Assembly: GCA_030689875.1 (NCBI GenBank)
Contig: JAUYHR010000009.1
Location: 1-22,126, forward strand
Origin: Nanobdellota archaeon
Lineage (GTDB): Archaea > Nanobdellota > Nanobdellia > Pacearchaeales > GW2011-AR1
Direction of reading: 5' to 3'
DNA length: 22,126 nucleotides
Shown: positions 6,800 through 13,090 of the stretch, piece after piece
Numbering within the stretch: position 1 is the first letter of the stretch
How the letters are laid out: each line of letters begins with the position of its first letter
Translations under genes and position numbers: made by a program
The notes under the pieces: model-generated
What the model was told of the DNA's origin: nothing
The model's input: the letters and a program-made list of their open reading frames with translations, nothing else
The model's database searches: none

Positions 6800-8726
6800 A
6801 ATATTTCATATCTTTTATTAATTCATTTGTAGCCACTTTGAGCATTGCATTGTTTTTAACATTATAAATATCAGAAGCGGTCCTCTCTTTTTCTAAAGGA
6901 CTAAAAAACTCTCTTCCAGATCCTTGAAATTTTATTTTTTTATCGTCTTTTTGAATGTAATACTCTTCCCCTTTTAATTCAGCTCTTGAACTGCCCTCAC
7001 CAAAATTATAATAAACGGCGGTCCAAAACACTCTCTCATCATCATCTAATTTATTAAATTCTTCTTCTCCATAAACTTCTATAAAATCTTTGGTAAAGGC
7101 ATATTTCCTTTGAGCAAGAACCCCCGCCACACCTTTTAATGCCTCGCCTAAATTTGTAAATTCCCCTGGATAAATAGGTGTCCCATATTCAAGAGTTATA
7201 TCTGATTCTGACCCCACAAACCCAAGATCGCGGGGAATAAACCTGTCTGATTCTAATCTGGATCTTTCACCCGGGTGTCCAAGAAAATCTATACCCACAT
7301 CTTCAAGACTATTTACGGGCGCATTTGGATTATTATAATAATTAATATCTGATTTTTCATCTAAAAAACTATAGTCTGCTGATAACCCTTCTAACATCGC
7401 AAAGGTATATAATTCAGAAGACGTTATTTTAATGTCGTGTTTGTTTTTATTTGCGCTTTCAACAGCTTCATAAATTTTCCTAGCAATTTGCTCTTCACGT
7501 CCATCATTAACAAAACCATGAAAATCTCTTGGCCTAACTCCGTATTTTTTATTTAAATCTTCTCTAATTGCATTTCTTTTATCATAATTATAATTTTTAG
7601 CAATTTCAATTGTATTTTCCCAAGGACCAGTATTAAATTTAACAGGAACTCCTTTATATTCTATTTTAGAATTTTCAAGAACATAATATTTATTTAAGAT
7701 CAAATCCTGCGCAAAATCATTATTTTCTTTTGAAATAGAATTAAGAATACTTCCATCTCTAGAAAGAATATTTACCATGCCGTCTTTAAGATTAAAATCT
7801 CCTTCAGAATCAATAATCATCTTTGATTCTTTTTCAGAAATTTGCAAAGATCCCCCTAAAAGTTCAACAACAAAATCTGATTTTTTTATTTCATCTGAAC
7901 CAAATATTTTTTTTTCAAATTCCATTTCGGGAAAAACCGGATTGTTTTCTAATAACTTAAAAGAAAAACCATTTCCCCCTGCAAAAATATTTTCTCCGCT
8001 GTAACTAAAATAATTTTCATTTTTATGTTCTTGAGAATCAAAAAGAGAATCATAATAAATATTCAAACTTTCTTTGGAAATGTGCTCTATATTTTGTATT
8101 TTTGCTTTTGTATTTTCCCAAATTTTAATTATTTGGCCCGAATCTGAAATGGAAACTTTTCCAATGCCTTCATCTAAACCTTTAATAGTATCATCTCCTA
8201 GCAAAAAATTTCCGGAAAAAATAGCTCTGCCTTCTTCATCAAATTCTATTGAAATAAGATTAGAACTTTCAACAATCAAAGAATCTCCGCCTTTTGGAAA
8301 ATATTCAAAATTAAATGATTCTCCTTCGGTCAGCCCCTTCTCCATAATTTTTATCCGCCCTTCTTTAAATTCCAGCATTTGCCCCTCAGAAAGTTTGTAA
8401 AAATTTTCTCCAAAAGCGTAAGAAGATTCCTCGCTGGCAATAATAAATGCTTCAGAGATTTCACCATTTCCATTCAACTTAAAAAAAGACCCTTCAGCTA
8501 AACTAAAATAAGGCGCATCATCAATAACTATGAAGCTTCCAGATTTTTTAACTTCAAAAATAGAAAATTCGCCTTCAACACTATATTCCACCCCGCAATT
8601 CTCCTTTGAAGAATCGCACAAAATCACAGAAGATTCTCCAATCTCAAAATCAGATTGTGAGGAAATAAAAAATATGCTAAACAAAATAAATGCGGCAAAA
8701 CTTAAAAAAACCGAAACAGATTTCAT
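6786..8726 (-). CDS. Large secreted protein with possible lysozyme-like C-terminal domain (646 aa)
   Basis: The protein opens with a signal peptide or anchor (MKSVSVFLSF, hydrophobic to about residue 22). Residues about 25-370 consist of repeated short beta-strand units with Gly/Asp turns (for example SLAEGSFFKLNGNGEI), suggesting a beta-helix or stacked beta repeats. From about 375 the sequence turns helical. ELYTFAMLEGL (Glu446) followed by FWTAVYYNFGEG (567-578) recalls the catalytic-Glu helix and the YN-G-G motif of lytic-transglycosylase/lysozyme-like folds. That reading is inference from motif shape only. The ATG overlaps the stop of the upstream 254-aa pilin-leader gene (ATGA), so the two form a coupled pair. 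Confidence 0.8.
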   Translation of the reverse strand: MKSVSVFLSFAAFILFSIFFISSQSDFEIGESSVILCDSSKENCGVEYSVEGEFSIFEVKKSGSFIVIDDAPYFSLAEGSFFKLNGNGEISEAFIIASEESSYAFGENFYKLSEGQMLEFKEGRIKIMEKGLTEGESFNFEYFPKGGDSLIVESSNLISIEFDEEGRAIFSGNFLLGDDTIKGLDEGIGKVSISDSGQIIKIWENTKAKIQNIEHISKESLNIYYDSLFDSQEHKNENYFSYSGENIFAGGNGFSFKLLENNPVFPEMEFEKKIFGSDEIKKSDFVVELLGGSLQISEKESKMIIDSEGDFNLKDGMVNILSRDGSILNSISKENNDFAQDLILNKYYVLENSKIEYKGVPVKFNTGPWENTIEIAKNYNYDKRNAIREDLNKKYGVRPRDFHGFVNDGREEQIARKIYEAVESANKNKHDIKITSSELYTFAMLEGLSADYSFLDEKSDINYYNNPNAPVNSLEDVGIDFLGHPGERSRLESDRFIPRDLGFVGSESDITLEYGTPIYPGEFTNLGEALKGVAGVLAQRKYAFTKDFIEVYGEEEFNKLDDDERVFWTAVYYNFGEGSSRAELKGEEYYIQKDDKKIKFQGSGREFFSPLEKERTASDIYNVKNNAMLKVATNELIKDMKYFSFF

Positions 8727-9487
8727 TTTCTTACAACAAAAACCAAATTTAAAATCTTATCGTCAAAAATTTCTTCAGAAGAATCAACTGAAAAAAAGAT
8801 AACTTGTTCTTCAAAATCAGGAATTAAAAATACTTCAGAGGATATAAAAACTTTATTTTTTTCTGAAATATCGCTTATACAACTTGGACATACGAACTCA
8901 GGATTAGCAGAATAATCAATAACAAGTTCTTCTGAAGATTTTATTAAATTTAAAAAATCGGATTGAAAACTGGTTAAAAATTTATTTATTTGGAAAATTT
9001 CTTCATTTTTCTTAATTGTAAAAAGGCCCCTCATTTCCACTTCTATCTCAGAATCTAAAATTGAGGTATAAACAGAATAATCTGAATAATCAACCTCAAA
9101 ACCCCGGTTATTAAAAGAACTAAAATTAAAACAATCTTCTAAATTAACTAAAACATATTCTGATAACTCTTTTTCAATTATTTCTGCTCCTGGAGAGATA
9201 AATCCCCCATTATAATAATAAGCATAATCCTGTCCATAAACAGAAAATTTATTCTGCTCAGGAATTTTATAATAGCCTCCTCGCTGTCCAATTTCATAAA
9301 TTCCGCTTCTCGCCGTATCTTCCAAACATTCCTCAACAAAATTTTGAATTTCAGCGGTTTCAGGACTTGCAGGTTTTCCTATTTTCAAATTATCTTTAAA
9401 TAAAAAAAATAAAACAACAACGGCAATAATTAAAATTGAGATTATTATAAAGATTGTTAATTGCGATTTTTTATTCTTTATTTGCAT
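8723..9487 (-). CDS. Pilin-leader surface protein, paralogue of the 610-aa protein (254 aa)
   Basis: From the ATG at 9487 the protein starts MQIKNKK followed by SQLTIF and a hydrophobic helix, a class III leader almost identical in form to that of the 610-aa protein (MLKRGKK/AQLTIF). Similarity continues: EECLEDTARSG with QRGGYYKIP here corresponds to SCLEEDILTG with QGGYIELP there, then a tyrosine-rich YAYYYNGG against PYWYYVSGN. A CPSC pair is present near the C-terminus. An in-frame ATG at 9535 would add 16 residues before the leader. I prefer 9487 because it gives a normal short leader and because a TATA-like box (centre about 9512) lies 25 bp upstream. It is coupled to the 646-aa gene by a 4-bp overlap. 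Confidence 0.83.
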   Translation of the reverse strand: MQIKNKKSQLTIFIIISILIIAVVVLFFLFKDNLKIGKPASPETAEIQNFVEECLEDTARSGIYEIGQRGGYYKIPEQNKFSVYGQDYAYYYNGGFISPGAEIIEKELSEYVLVNLEDCFNFSSFNNRGFEVDYSDYSVYTSILDSEIEVEMRGLFTIKKNEEIFQINKFLTSFQSDFLNLIKSSEELVIDYSANPEFVCPSCISDISEKNKVFISSEVFLIPDFEEQVIFFSVDSSEEIFDDKILNLVFVVRK

Positions 9488-9507
9488 ATTTATAATAGAA
9501 TATTCAA

Positions 9508-9544
9508 CTTTAAAAAATATGCTTCTCGCCAACAATTTTATAAA
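9508..9544. promoter_or_regulatory. Divergent promoter between the 254-aa surface protein and aEF-1beta
   Basis: On the minus strand a TTTTTAAA-type box at about 9508-9515 serves the ATG at 9487. On the plus strand TTTATAAA at 9537-9544 serves the aEF-1beta ATG at 9566. Both are centred about 25 bp from their start codons, so both messages are probably leaderless. Confidence 0.6.
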
Positions 9545-9565
9545 CTATTCTCAGCACATTAAAAC

Positions 9566-9838
9566 ATGGCTGGATTAAATGGAATAAAAATAAAAATAAT
9601 GCCTGATTCTCCAAATGCAAATTTAAAGGAAATTGAAAAAAAAGCAAAAGAAATTGTAGAATCTTTTGGGGGATTTAATAAAGAATATTCAATTGAACCT
9701 ATTGCATTTGGCTTAAAGGCGATAATTGTTTTTTTTCAGTTTCCAGAAGACGACAATGCTGAAAAAGTTGAGGACGCTCTTAGAAAAATAAAAAACGTGC
9801 AGTCTGTTCAATTAATTGATATGAGAAAGATTGCGTGA
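9566..9838 (+). CDS. Archaeal elongation factor 1-beta (aEF-1B)
   Basis: The 90-aa product has the length and sequence of archaeal EF-1beta, the guanine-nucleotide exchange factor that recharges aEF-1alpha with GTP during translation elongation. The hallmark stretch EPIAFGLKAIIV is at about residues 43-54, and the C-terminus ends in the family's VQSVQLIDMRKIA-type strand. The start is fixed by a TATA box at 9537-9544, 25 bp upstream. Directly downstream (9881-9947) lies a second copy of the last 20 or so codons, with only synonymous changes in the intact part. The gene itself looks complete and functional. Confidence 0.95.
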   Translation: MAGLNGIKIKIMPDSPNANLKEIEKKAKEIVESFGGFNKEYSIEPIAFGLKAIIVFFQFPEDDNAEKVEDALRKIKNVQSVQLIDMRKIA

Positions 9839-9880
9839 TTTTTATTTTTTTATTTGGGAATAATATTAATTCAGCAAAAT

Positions 9881-9947
9881 GCTCGTTAAAAAATAAAAAA
9901 CGTCCAGTCTGTTCAATTAATTGATATGCGGAAGATTGCGTGATTTT
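9881..9947 (+). pseudogene. Second copy of the aEF-1beta 3' end
   Basis: This 67-bp stretch repeats 9776-9842 with 61 identities at an offset of 105 bp. Read in the same frame it gives KIKNVQSVQLIDMRKIA and the TGA stop, exactly as in the gene. The differences inside that peptide are silent (GTG/GTC for Val, AGA/CGG for Arg); the codons before it are broken by a TAA. It is therefore a displaced gene end, not a new gene. Confidence 0.85.
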
Positions 9948-10023
9948 GTTCAGCGTGAAGAAATTCGCCCCTTAAAATTTACAAAATAACAAAACTTATT
10001 AACTAAATTTTTCTATTTGCTTT

Positions 10024-10707
10024 ATGACATTGCCTTTGGAACAAACCGAGCAAATAAAACAGCAAATAATCCAGCAAATTGAAAATACTTTTCCGGAAGA
10101 CAAAAAAGAATCTGCTATTCAGCAAATTGAAGAAATGAATGATTCTGAATTAGAAAACTTTTTAGCACAGAACAATTTAATAAAAAATTCAGGCCCCAAC
10201 GGGGTCTACCCAAGGTATGACTCTGGTGAGCCTTCCTCTGGAGAAAATGATGAAGAAAAATGTATTTTCTGTTCTATTGTTTCTGAAAAAATTCCAGGAT
10301 ATAAAATCGCAGAAAATGATTCCGCTTTAGCAGTTTTAGAAATAGCTCCCGTTTCAAAAGGTCATACTTTAGTAATTCCAAAAGTTCATGTTCAGGAAAT
10401 TTCCAAAGAAACTCAGGATTTTGCAAAAGAACTTTCAATAAAGCTGAAAGAAAAATTAAATGCAAAAGAAATGCAAACAGAAGAATCAGAAATGTTTGGT
10501 CACAAAATTCTAAATATAATTCCAATTTACGATGATAAAAATCTTGAAAGAAAAAAGAAACCAGCTTCAAAAGAGGTTTTAGAAAATTTGCAAAAAGAAC
10601 TGAAGATAAAAAATTTAGAAACTAAAAAAGAGGAAGAAAAAGAGCCGGAAAAAATAGAAGAACCAATCACTGAAAAGAACACCTGGCTTCCGAGAAGAAT
10701 TCCTTGA
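10024..10707 (+). CDS. HIT-fold protein with degenerate active site
   Basis: The 227-aa protein has a helical N-terminal region (about residues 5-55), a short Gly/Pro/Ser linker (57-75), a HIT domain (80-168) and a charged tail ending WLPRRIP. HIT proteins are nucleotide-binding hydrolases or transferases with the motif H-x-H-x-H. Here CIFC (80-83), ALAVLEIAPVSKGHTLVIPK (101-120) and HVQEI are typical, but the active-site line reads GHKILNIIP. His160 is kept, while the next two histidines, including the catalytic one, are Ile and Asn. Catalysis by the normal route is unlikely; a binding or regulatory role is more probable. A TATA-like box at 9995-10003 is about 25 bp upstream. The 3' end is partly repeated downstream (10804-10823). 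Confidence 0.85.
   Translation: MTLPLEQTEQIKQQIIQQIENTFPEDKKESAIQQIEEMNDSELENFLAQNNLIKNSGPNGVYPRYDSGEPSSGENDEEKCIFCSIVSEKIPGYKIAENDSALAVLEIAPVSKGHTLVIPKVHVQEISKETQDFAKELSIKLKEKLNAKEMQTEESEMFGHKILNIIPIYDDKNLERKKKPASKEVLENLQKELKIKNLETKKEEEKEPEKIEEPITEKNTWLPRRIP
10686..10705 (+). repeat. 20-bp direct repeat at the HIT gene 3' end, copy 1
   Basis: GCTTCCGAGAAGAATTCCTT lies within the codons for LPRRIP and is followed by the TGA stop. The identical 20-mer occurs at 10804-10823. Confidence 0.9.
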
Positions 10708-10803
10708 TATTGGAAGTTCTCTACTCAAGCCCGCGCTCGGAATTATTCAAGCAATTATTTAAATCATTTAGTCTAGCGCAAACTCTCACACCCTCCTTGT
10801 GGT

Positions 10804-10823
10804 GCTTCCGAGAAGAATTCCTT
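10804..10823 (+). repeat. 20-bp direct repeat downstream of the HIT gene, copy 2
   Basis: An exact copy of 10686-10705, 118 bp downstream. It again reads LPRRIP and is followed by a stop, here TAA instead of TGA. The rest of the 212-bp gap between the HIT gene and the prepilin peptidase gene (10708-10919) holds no other ORF or structure I can support. Confidence 0.9.
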
Positions 10824-10919
10824 AATTATTTTTTGGAAACATTTTGAGTTCGTAACTTCTTTGGAAATCCATTAAGAAAAATAAAGGATGAGAATTTGAA
10901 CTAAAAACAAATAAAAAAG

Positions 10920-11777
10920 TTAACCCCAAAAATAACTCAAAATTCCGCTTCTAAAAAACCAGAAATAAATCAAAACTAAAAAAGCAATTAAAAAAGCAGG
11001 GCTAAACGGAATTCCCTGTCTGACAAAAACATAATTTTTTTTCTTAAGAAATTTAATTTCTTCTTTAGTCAATCCATCCCATCTCTTTTTAATAACTCTA
11101 TTTCCAACTCTTACATCTTTGTAAAGCCAATCTCCCTCTGTTAAATATTTAGGAGAAATTTTTTTTATCATGCAAACTTCGTCAATAGCTTTGGCGCTTA
11201 GATAAAAATACGGGAGAATAAAAATTAAAATTCCAAAATAAACCATAAAACTATTTGAAAATCCCAAGACAATAAAAAATAAAGCTAAAAAAAGGCTGAG
11301 AATAAAAAGATTTTTATTTTGCTTGAATTGTTTTAAAAATTCTTTTTTAAATTCTTTAAAATGATTGAAAATTAAAGCTCCGCTAACAACTAAACCATAA
11401 ATAGCCCCTGAAAAAAGAAATAAAATAAAAAACAAAACAAAGACATTCAAATTAACAAAAAAGTTTTCTGAAAACGGCAAAATAGCCCCTAAAGCAAATA
11501 ATAATTTAGCGTCTCCTCCTGCAAACATTCTGCAATAATACAAAAGATTTCCGAGAATAAAAAAAATCCCAAGTCCAATTAATCCCTGATAAAAGAAATT
11601 AAATCCTGTTCCATCCTCAACGCCATTGAACAAAGAATAAAAAAATCTAAATCCAATAGCAAAAATTATTAAACTAAAATTCACCCAGTTTGCAATTTCC
11701 CTTTTTTTTAAATCCTGAACAACAGCAAAGCTCATCCAGACCAAAGCCAGAGCAATTAAAAAGACAATATGAAACAT
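10920..11777 (-). CDS. Prepilin peptidase, A24 family with archaeal type II C-terminus
   Basis: The 285-aa membrane protein has the features of an A24 aspartic prepilin/preflagellin peptidase (relatives of FlaK, PibD and EppA), which removes class III leaders at the inner face of the membrane. The catalytic aspartates are Asp22 (QDLKKREIANW) and Asp89 in FAGGDAKLLFALGAI, the GxGD-type motif. Several hydrophobic segments follow. The soluble stretch KYLTEGDWLYKDV and the end GIPFSPAFLIAFLVL match the archaeal A24 C-terminal extension (Arc_PepC_II). A TATA-like box at 11799-11806 is about 25 bp upstream of the ATG. The ten-gene pilin locus at 12555-16604 and the two KK-leader surface proteins elsewhere in the window are obvious candidate substrates. 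Confidence 0.92.
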   Translation of the reverse strand: MFHIVFLIALALVWMSFAVVQDLKKREIANWVNFSLIIFAIGFRFFYSLFNGVEDGTGFNFFYQGLIGLGIFFILGNLLYYCRMFAGGDAKLLFALGAILPFSENFFVNLNVFVLFFILFLFSGAIYGLVVSGALIFNHFKEFKKEFLKQFKQNKNLFILSLFLALFFIVLGFSNSFMVYFGILIFILPYFYLSAKAIDEVCMIKKISPKYLTEGDWLYKDVRVGNRVIKKRWDGLTKEEIKFLKKKNYVFVRQGIPFSPAFLIAFLVLIYFWFFRSGILSYFWG

Positions 11778-11806
11778 AAATGAAGGTATTAAAGATTATT
11801 TATAAA

Positions 11807-11926
11807 TTATCCCGACTTCTTTAAATCCACAACTCTATACTTTCCGCCTTTTTTATAAGGATGTTTCTTTTTTTCTTTTAATTTATCTTTCTTTTTTCTT
11901 CGTCCTTCAGAAAAACCATAATCCAT
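11807..11926 (-). CDS. Short, highly basic protein (39 aa)
   Basis: From the ATG at 11926 the product is 39 residues: MDYGFSEGRRKKKDKLKEK, then KKHPYKKGGKYRVVDLKKSG. About 40 % of residues are Lys or Arg, suggesting a nucleic-acid or ribosome contact, but I recognise no family. The frame stays open upstream to an ATG at 11995. I reject that start because a TATA-like box (TTATTTAA, about 11947-11955) sits 25 bp before 11926, because the 5' part would run back to the terminator hairpin, and because a second copy of this gene's beginning at 12553 also starts at this ATG. The stop is just before the TATA box of the prepilin peptidase gene. Confidence 0.65.
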   Translation of the reverse strand: MDYGFSEGRRKKKDKLKEKKKHPYKKGGKYRVVDLKKSG

Positions 11927-11995
11927 TTTAAAAGAAATCAAAAGAGATTTAAATAATTTTCTTTTTTCTGAATGTAATAAAAAAAATAAAAACAT

Positions 11996-12012
11996 GCCTC
12001 AAAAAAAGAGGC
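11996..12012 (-). terminator. Hairpin with T-rich tail after the 104-aa secreted protein gene
   Basis: On the minus strand GCCTC-TTTTTTT-GAGGC forms a 5-bp stem with a 7-base loop and is followed by a T-rich run (TTTTTATTTTTTTTATT). It lies about 50 bp after the stop codon at 12066 and before the 39-aa gene, the expected place for a terminator. Confidence 0.55.
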
Positions 12013-12065
12013 AGGTTTAAAAAAATTTTGAAAAGACGATTTCTTCTGATTCCCTATTGCCGATT

Positions 12066-12380
12066 TTAAGCAAGACAACTTTCTCTAGCTGTCTTAAAAC
12101 TTGCTTTAACACCTTTTAAGCCTAACTTGAAATTATCGCGAGCTTGTTTTATAGCTAACTTTCTATCTTCTTCATCTTCAATTAATTTAGCTTGGCTAAG
12201 GGCAAGAGTGTATTCCGCTTTTAAAACGATAAAACTAGCTTGTTTATCTTTAACGGCATCTTTCATGCAAACATTCTTTCCCTGATTTGGGTTTGGGTTT
12301 GGATTTTGAGCCAAAACTCCTACTGCCATAAAAGATAACAGGAAAACACTCACAACCAAAAGTGCAAATATTTTTTTCAT
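12066..12380 (-). CDS. Small secreted helical protein (104 aa)
   Basis: From the ATG at 12380 the product starts MKKIFALLVVSVFLLSF, a clear Sec signal peptide with a likely cut after VLA near residue 24. The mature protein begins with an Asn-Pro run (NPNPNPNQ), encoded by a short run of near-identical GG(G/A)TTT units, followed by about 70 residues of charged amphipathic helix with one Cys near each end. No family recognised. An in-frame ATG lies 21 bp upstream at 12401, but 12380 gives a normal signal peptide and has AAAGGAGGT 9 bp before it, the strongest Shine-Dalgarno match in the window. A TATA-like box (12402-12409) also stands 25 bp upstream, so both leaderless and leadered initiation are possible. 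See the regulatory entry at 12414-12499. Confidence 0.75.
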   Translation of the reverse strand: MKKIFALLVVSVFLLSFMAVGVLAQNPNPNPNQGKNVCMKDAVKDKQASFIVLKAEYTLALSQAKLIEDEEDRKLAIKQARDNFKLGLKGVKASFKTARESCLA

Positions 12381-12413
12381 TTTATTTATACCTCCTTTCA
12401 ATTATATAGTGTC

Positions 12414-12499
12414 CCTTGCGAAACAAGGTTTTGTTTTTCATAATTATCATACGCCTAAAAACTATTTAATATATCCTTGAAACTTCCTTGTTAACAAGG
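12414..12499 (-). promoter_or_regulatory. CCTTG/CAAGG inverted repeats flanking a TATA box
   Basis: On the minus strand there is a perfect 14-bp palindrome CCTTGTTAACAAGG (12486-12499), a single CAAGG (12475-12479) abutting an AT-rich TATA-like box (12463-12473), and CCTTGTTTCGCAAGG (12414-12428). Transcription from this box would start near 12440 and give a leader of about 60 bases holding the third element as a 5-bp hairpin, then the AAAGGAGGT site of the secreted-protein gene. The arrangement looks like an operator around a promoter, or a structured leader. Confidence 0.45.
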
Positions 12500-12553
12500 T
12501 GAAACAACTTTTAATTTGTCTTTTTTTCGTCCTTCAGAAAAACCATAATCCAT
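12491..12553 (-). pseudogene. Truncated second copy of the 39-aa basic protein gene
   Basis: The 30 bases 12528-12557 are identical to 11901-11930, from TAAA before the ATG through codon 9 (MDYGFSEGR). Similarity continues for six more codons with two codons missing and one silent GAT/GAC change (KKDKLK). The frame then leaves the parent sequence and stops after 20 codons inside the CCTTGTTAACAAGG palindrome. It starts directly after the stop of the 164-aa pilin-like gene. It is more likely a decayed duplicate than a working gene, though a 20-aa peptide could be made. Confidence 0.6.
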
Positions 12554-12554
12554 T

Positions 12555-13049
12555 TTAGTTAATTATACACTTTTGTCCTTGTCCTAAATCATTAGCTAAT
12601 TCACTGACATCGTATTTTCCAGATGCAAGATCTTTTCTGCCTGCTTTTGCGTCAATTATAATTTCTTCGCATTTTAAATCACACTTAATCGCAGGGCAAT
12701 CTTCAATGTTATATTTGTCAAAACTGGAAGCGCCTTCAAACACTGCGCAACTGGTTTTAACATCTAACTTATCTTCATTAACTCTCAAAGTTCTTTCACC
12801 GGAACAAAAACTAAATTTATTGCCTAAAGAACAAGTGCTTGTACATTCCTCAACAACTGTATCAACATTAGTGGGAAGAATAATTTTTTTAAAAGCTGTC
12901 CATCCAGTAGAAAATCCAACTATTAAAACTACCAATATAACGAGCCCTAAAATAAGCAGGATAATTGTAGTTGTACTTAATTCCTGACCTCTCCGATTTT
13001 GTAAAAAAGCGGGATGAGGAAAAATACTTTTTACCTCTTTCTTATTCAT
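12555..13049 (-). CDS. Pilin-like protein, cysteine-rich (164 aa)
   Basis: After a longer leader ending QNRRG comes QELSTTTIILLILGLVIL and a hydrophobic helix, fitting a class III signal cut after Gly21. The outer domain has eight cysteines (EECTSTC, SFC, TSC, DCPAIKC, LKCEE, QKC, one partner near each strand), implying disulfide bonds on the cell surface. A TATA box (TTTTATAA at about 13071-13079) sits 25 bp before the ATG, so this last gene of the pilin locus has its own promoter as well as possible read-through. It is separated by 41 bp from the 119-aa gene upstream. It could be a major subunit because of the extra promoter; that is inference. Confidence 0.82.
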   Translation of the reverse strand: MNKKEVKSIFPHPAFLQNRRGQELSTTTIILLILGLVILVVLIVGFSTGWTAFKKIILPTNVDTVVEECTSTCSLGNKFSFCSGERTLRVNEDKLDVKTSCAVFEGASSFDKYNIEDCPAIKCDLKCEEIIIDAKAGRKDLASGKYDVSELANDLGQGQKCIIN

Positions 13050-13070
13050 GTTATTTAGACGATTTTTTTA

Positions 13071-13079
13071 TTTATAAAA
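13071..13079 (-). promoter_or_regulatory. TATA box of the 164-aa pilin-like gene
   Basis: TTTTATAA on the minus strand, centred about 25 bp upstream of the ATG at 13049, inside the pilin locus. Confidence 0.55.
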
Positions 13080-13090
13080 CTTGCGTTGAA

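Noticed and set aside
7777..8802. Plus-strand frames at 7777-8004, 8074-8400 and 8530-8802
   Set aside because: They are antisense to the 646-aa gene (and partly the 254-aa gene), low in complexity (Ser/Pro/Phe-rich) and without motifs.
9843..9947. Assembly artefact as the cause of the aEF-1beta end repeat
   Set aside because: A simple mis-join of strain variants would continue into upstream gene sequence before the second copy; instead 38 unrelated bases precede it. Not excluded without reads.
10274..10570. Minus-strand frame of 98 codons
   Set aside because: Antisense shadow of the HIT-domain gene, whose protein motifs are clear.
11672..11695. AATTCACCC inside the prepilin peptidase gene, like the shared promoter element
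   Set aside because: None of the other conserved blocks or a TATA box follows, and it lies within coding sequence.
11927..11995. Upstream ATG (11995) for the basic 39-aa protein
   Set aside because: It would place the start next to the terminator hairpin and skip the TATA box; the duplicated copy starts at the inner ATG.
12706..12987. Plus-strand frame of 93 codons
   Set aside because: Antisense to the 164-aa pilin-like gene.
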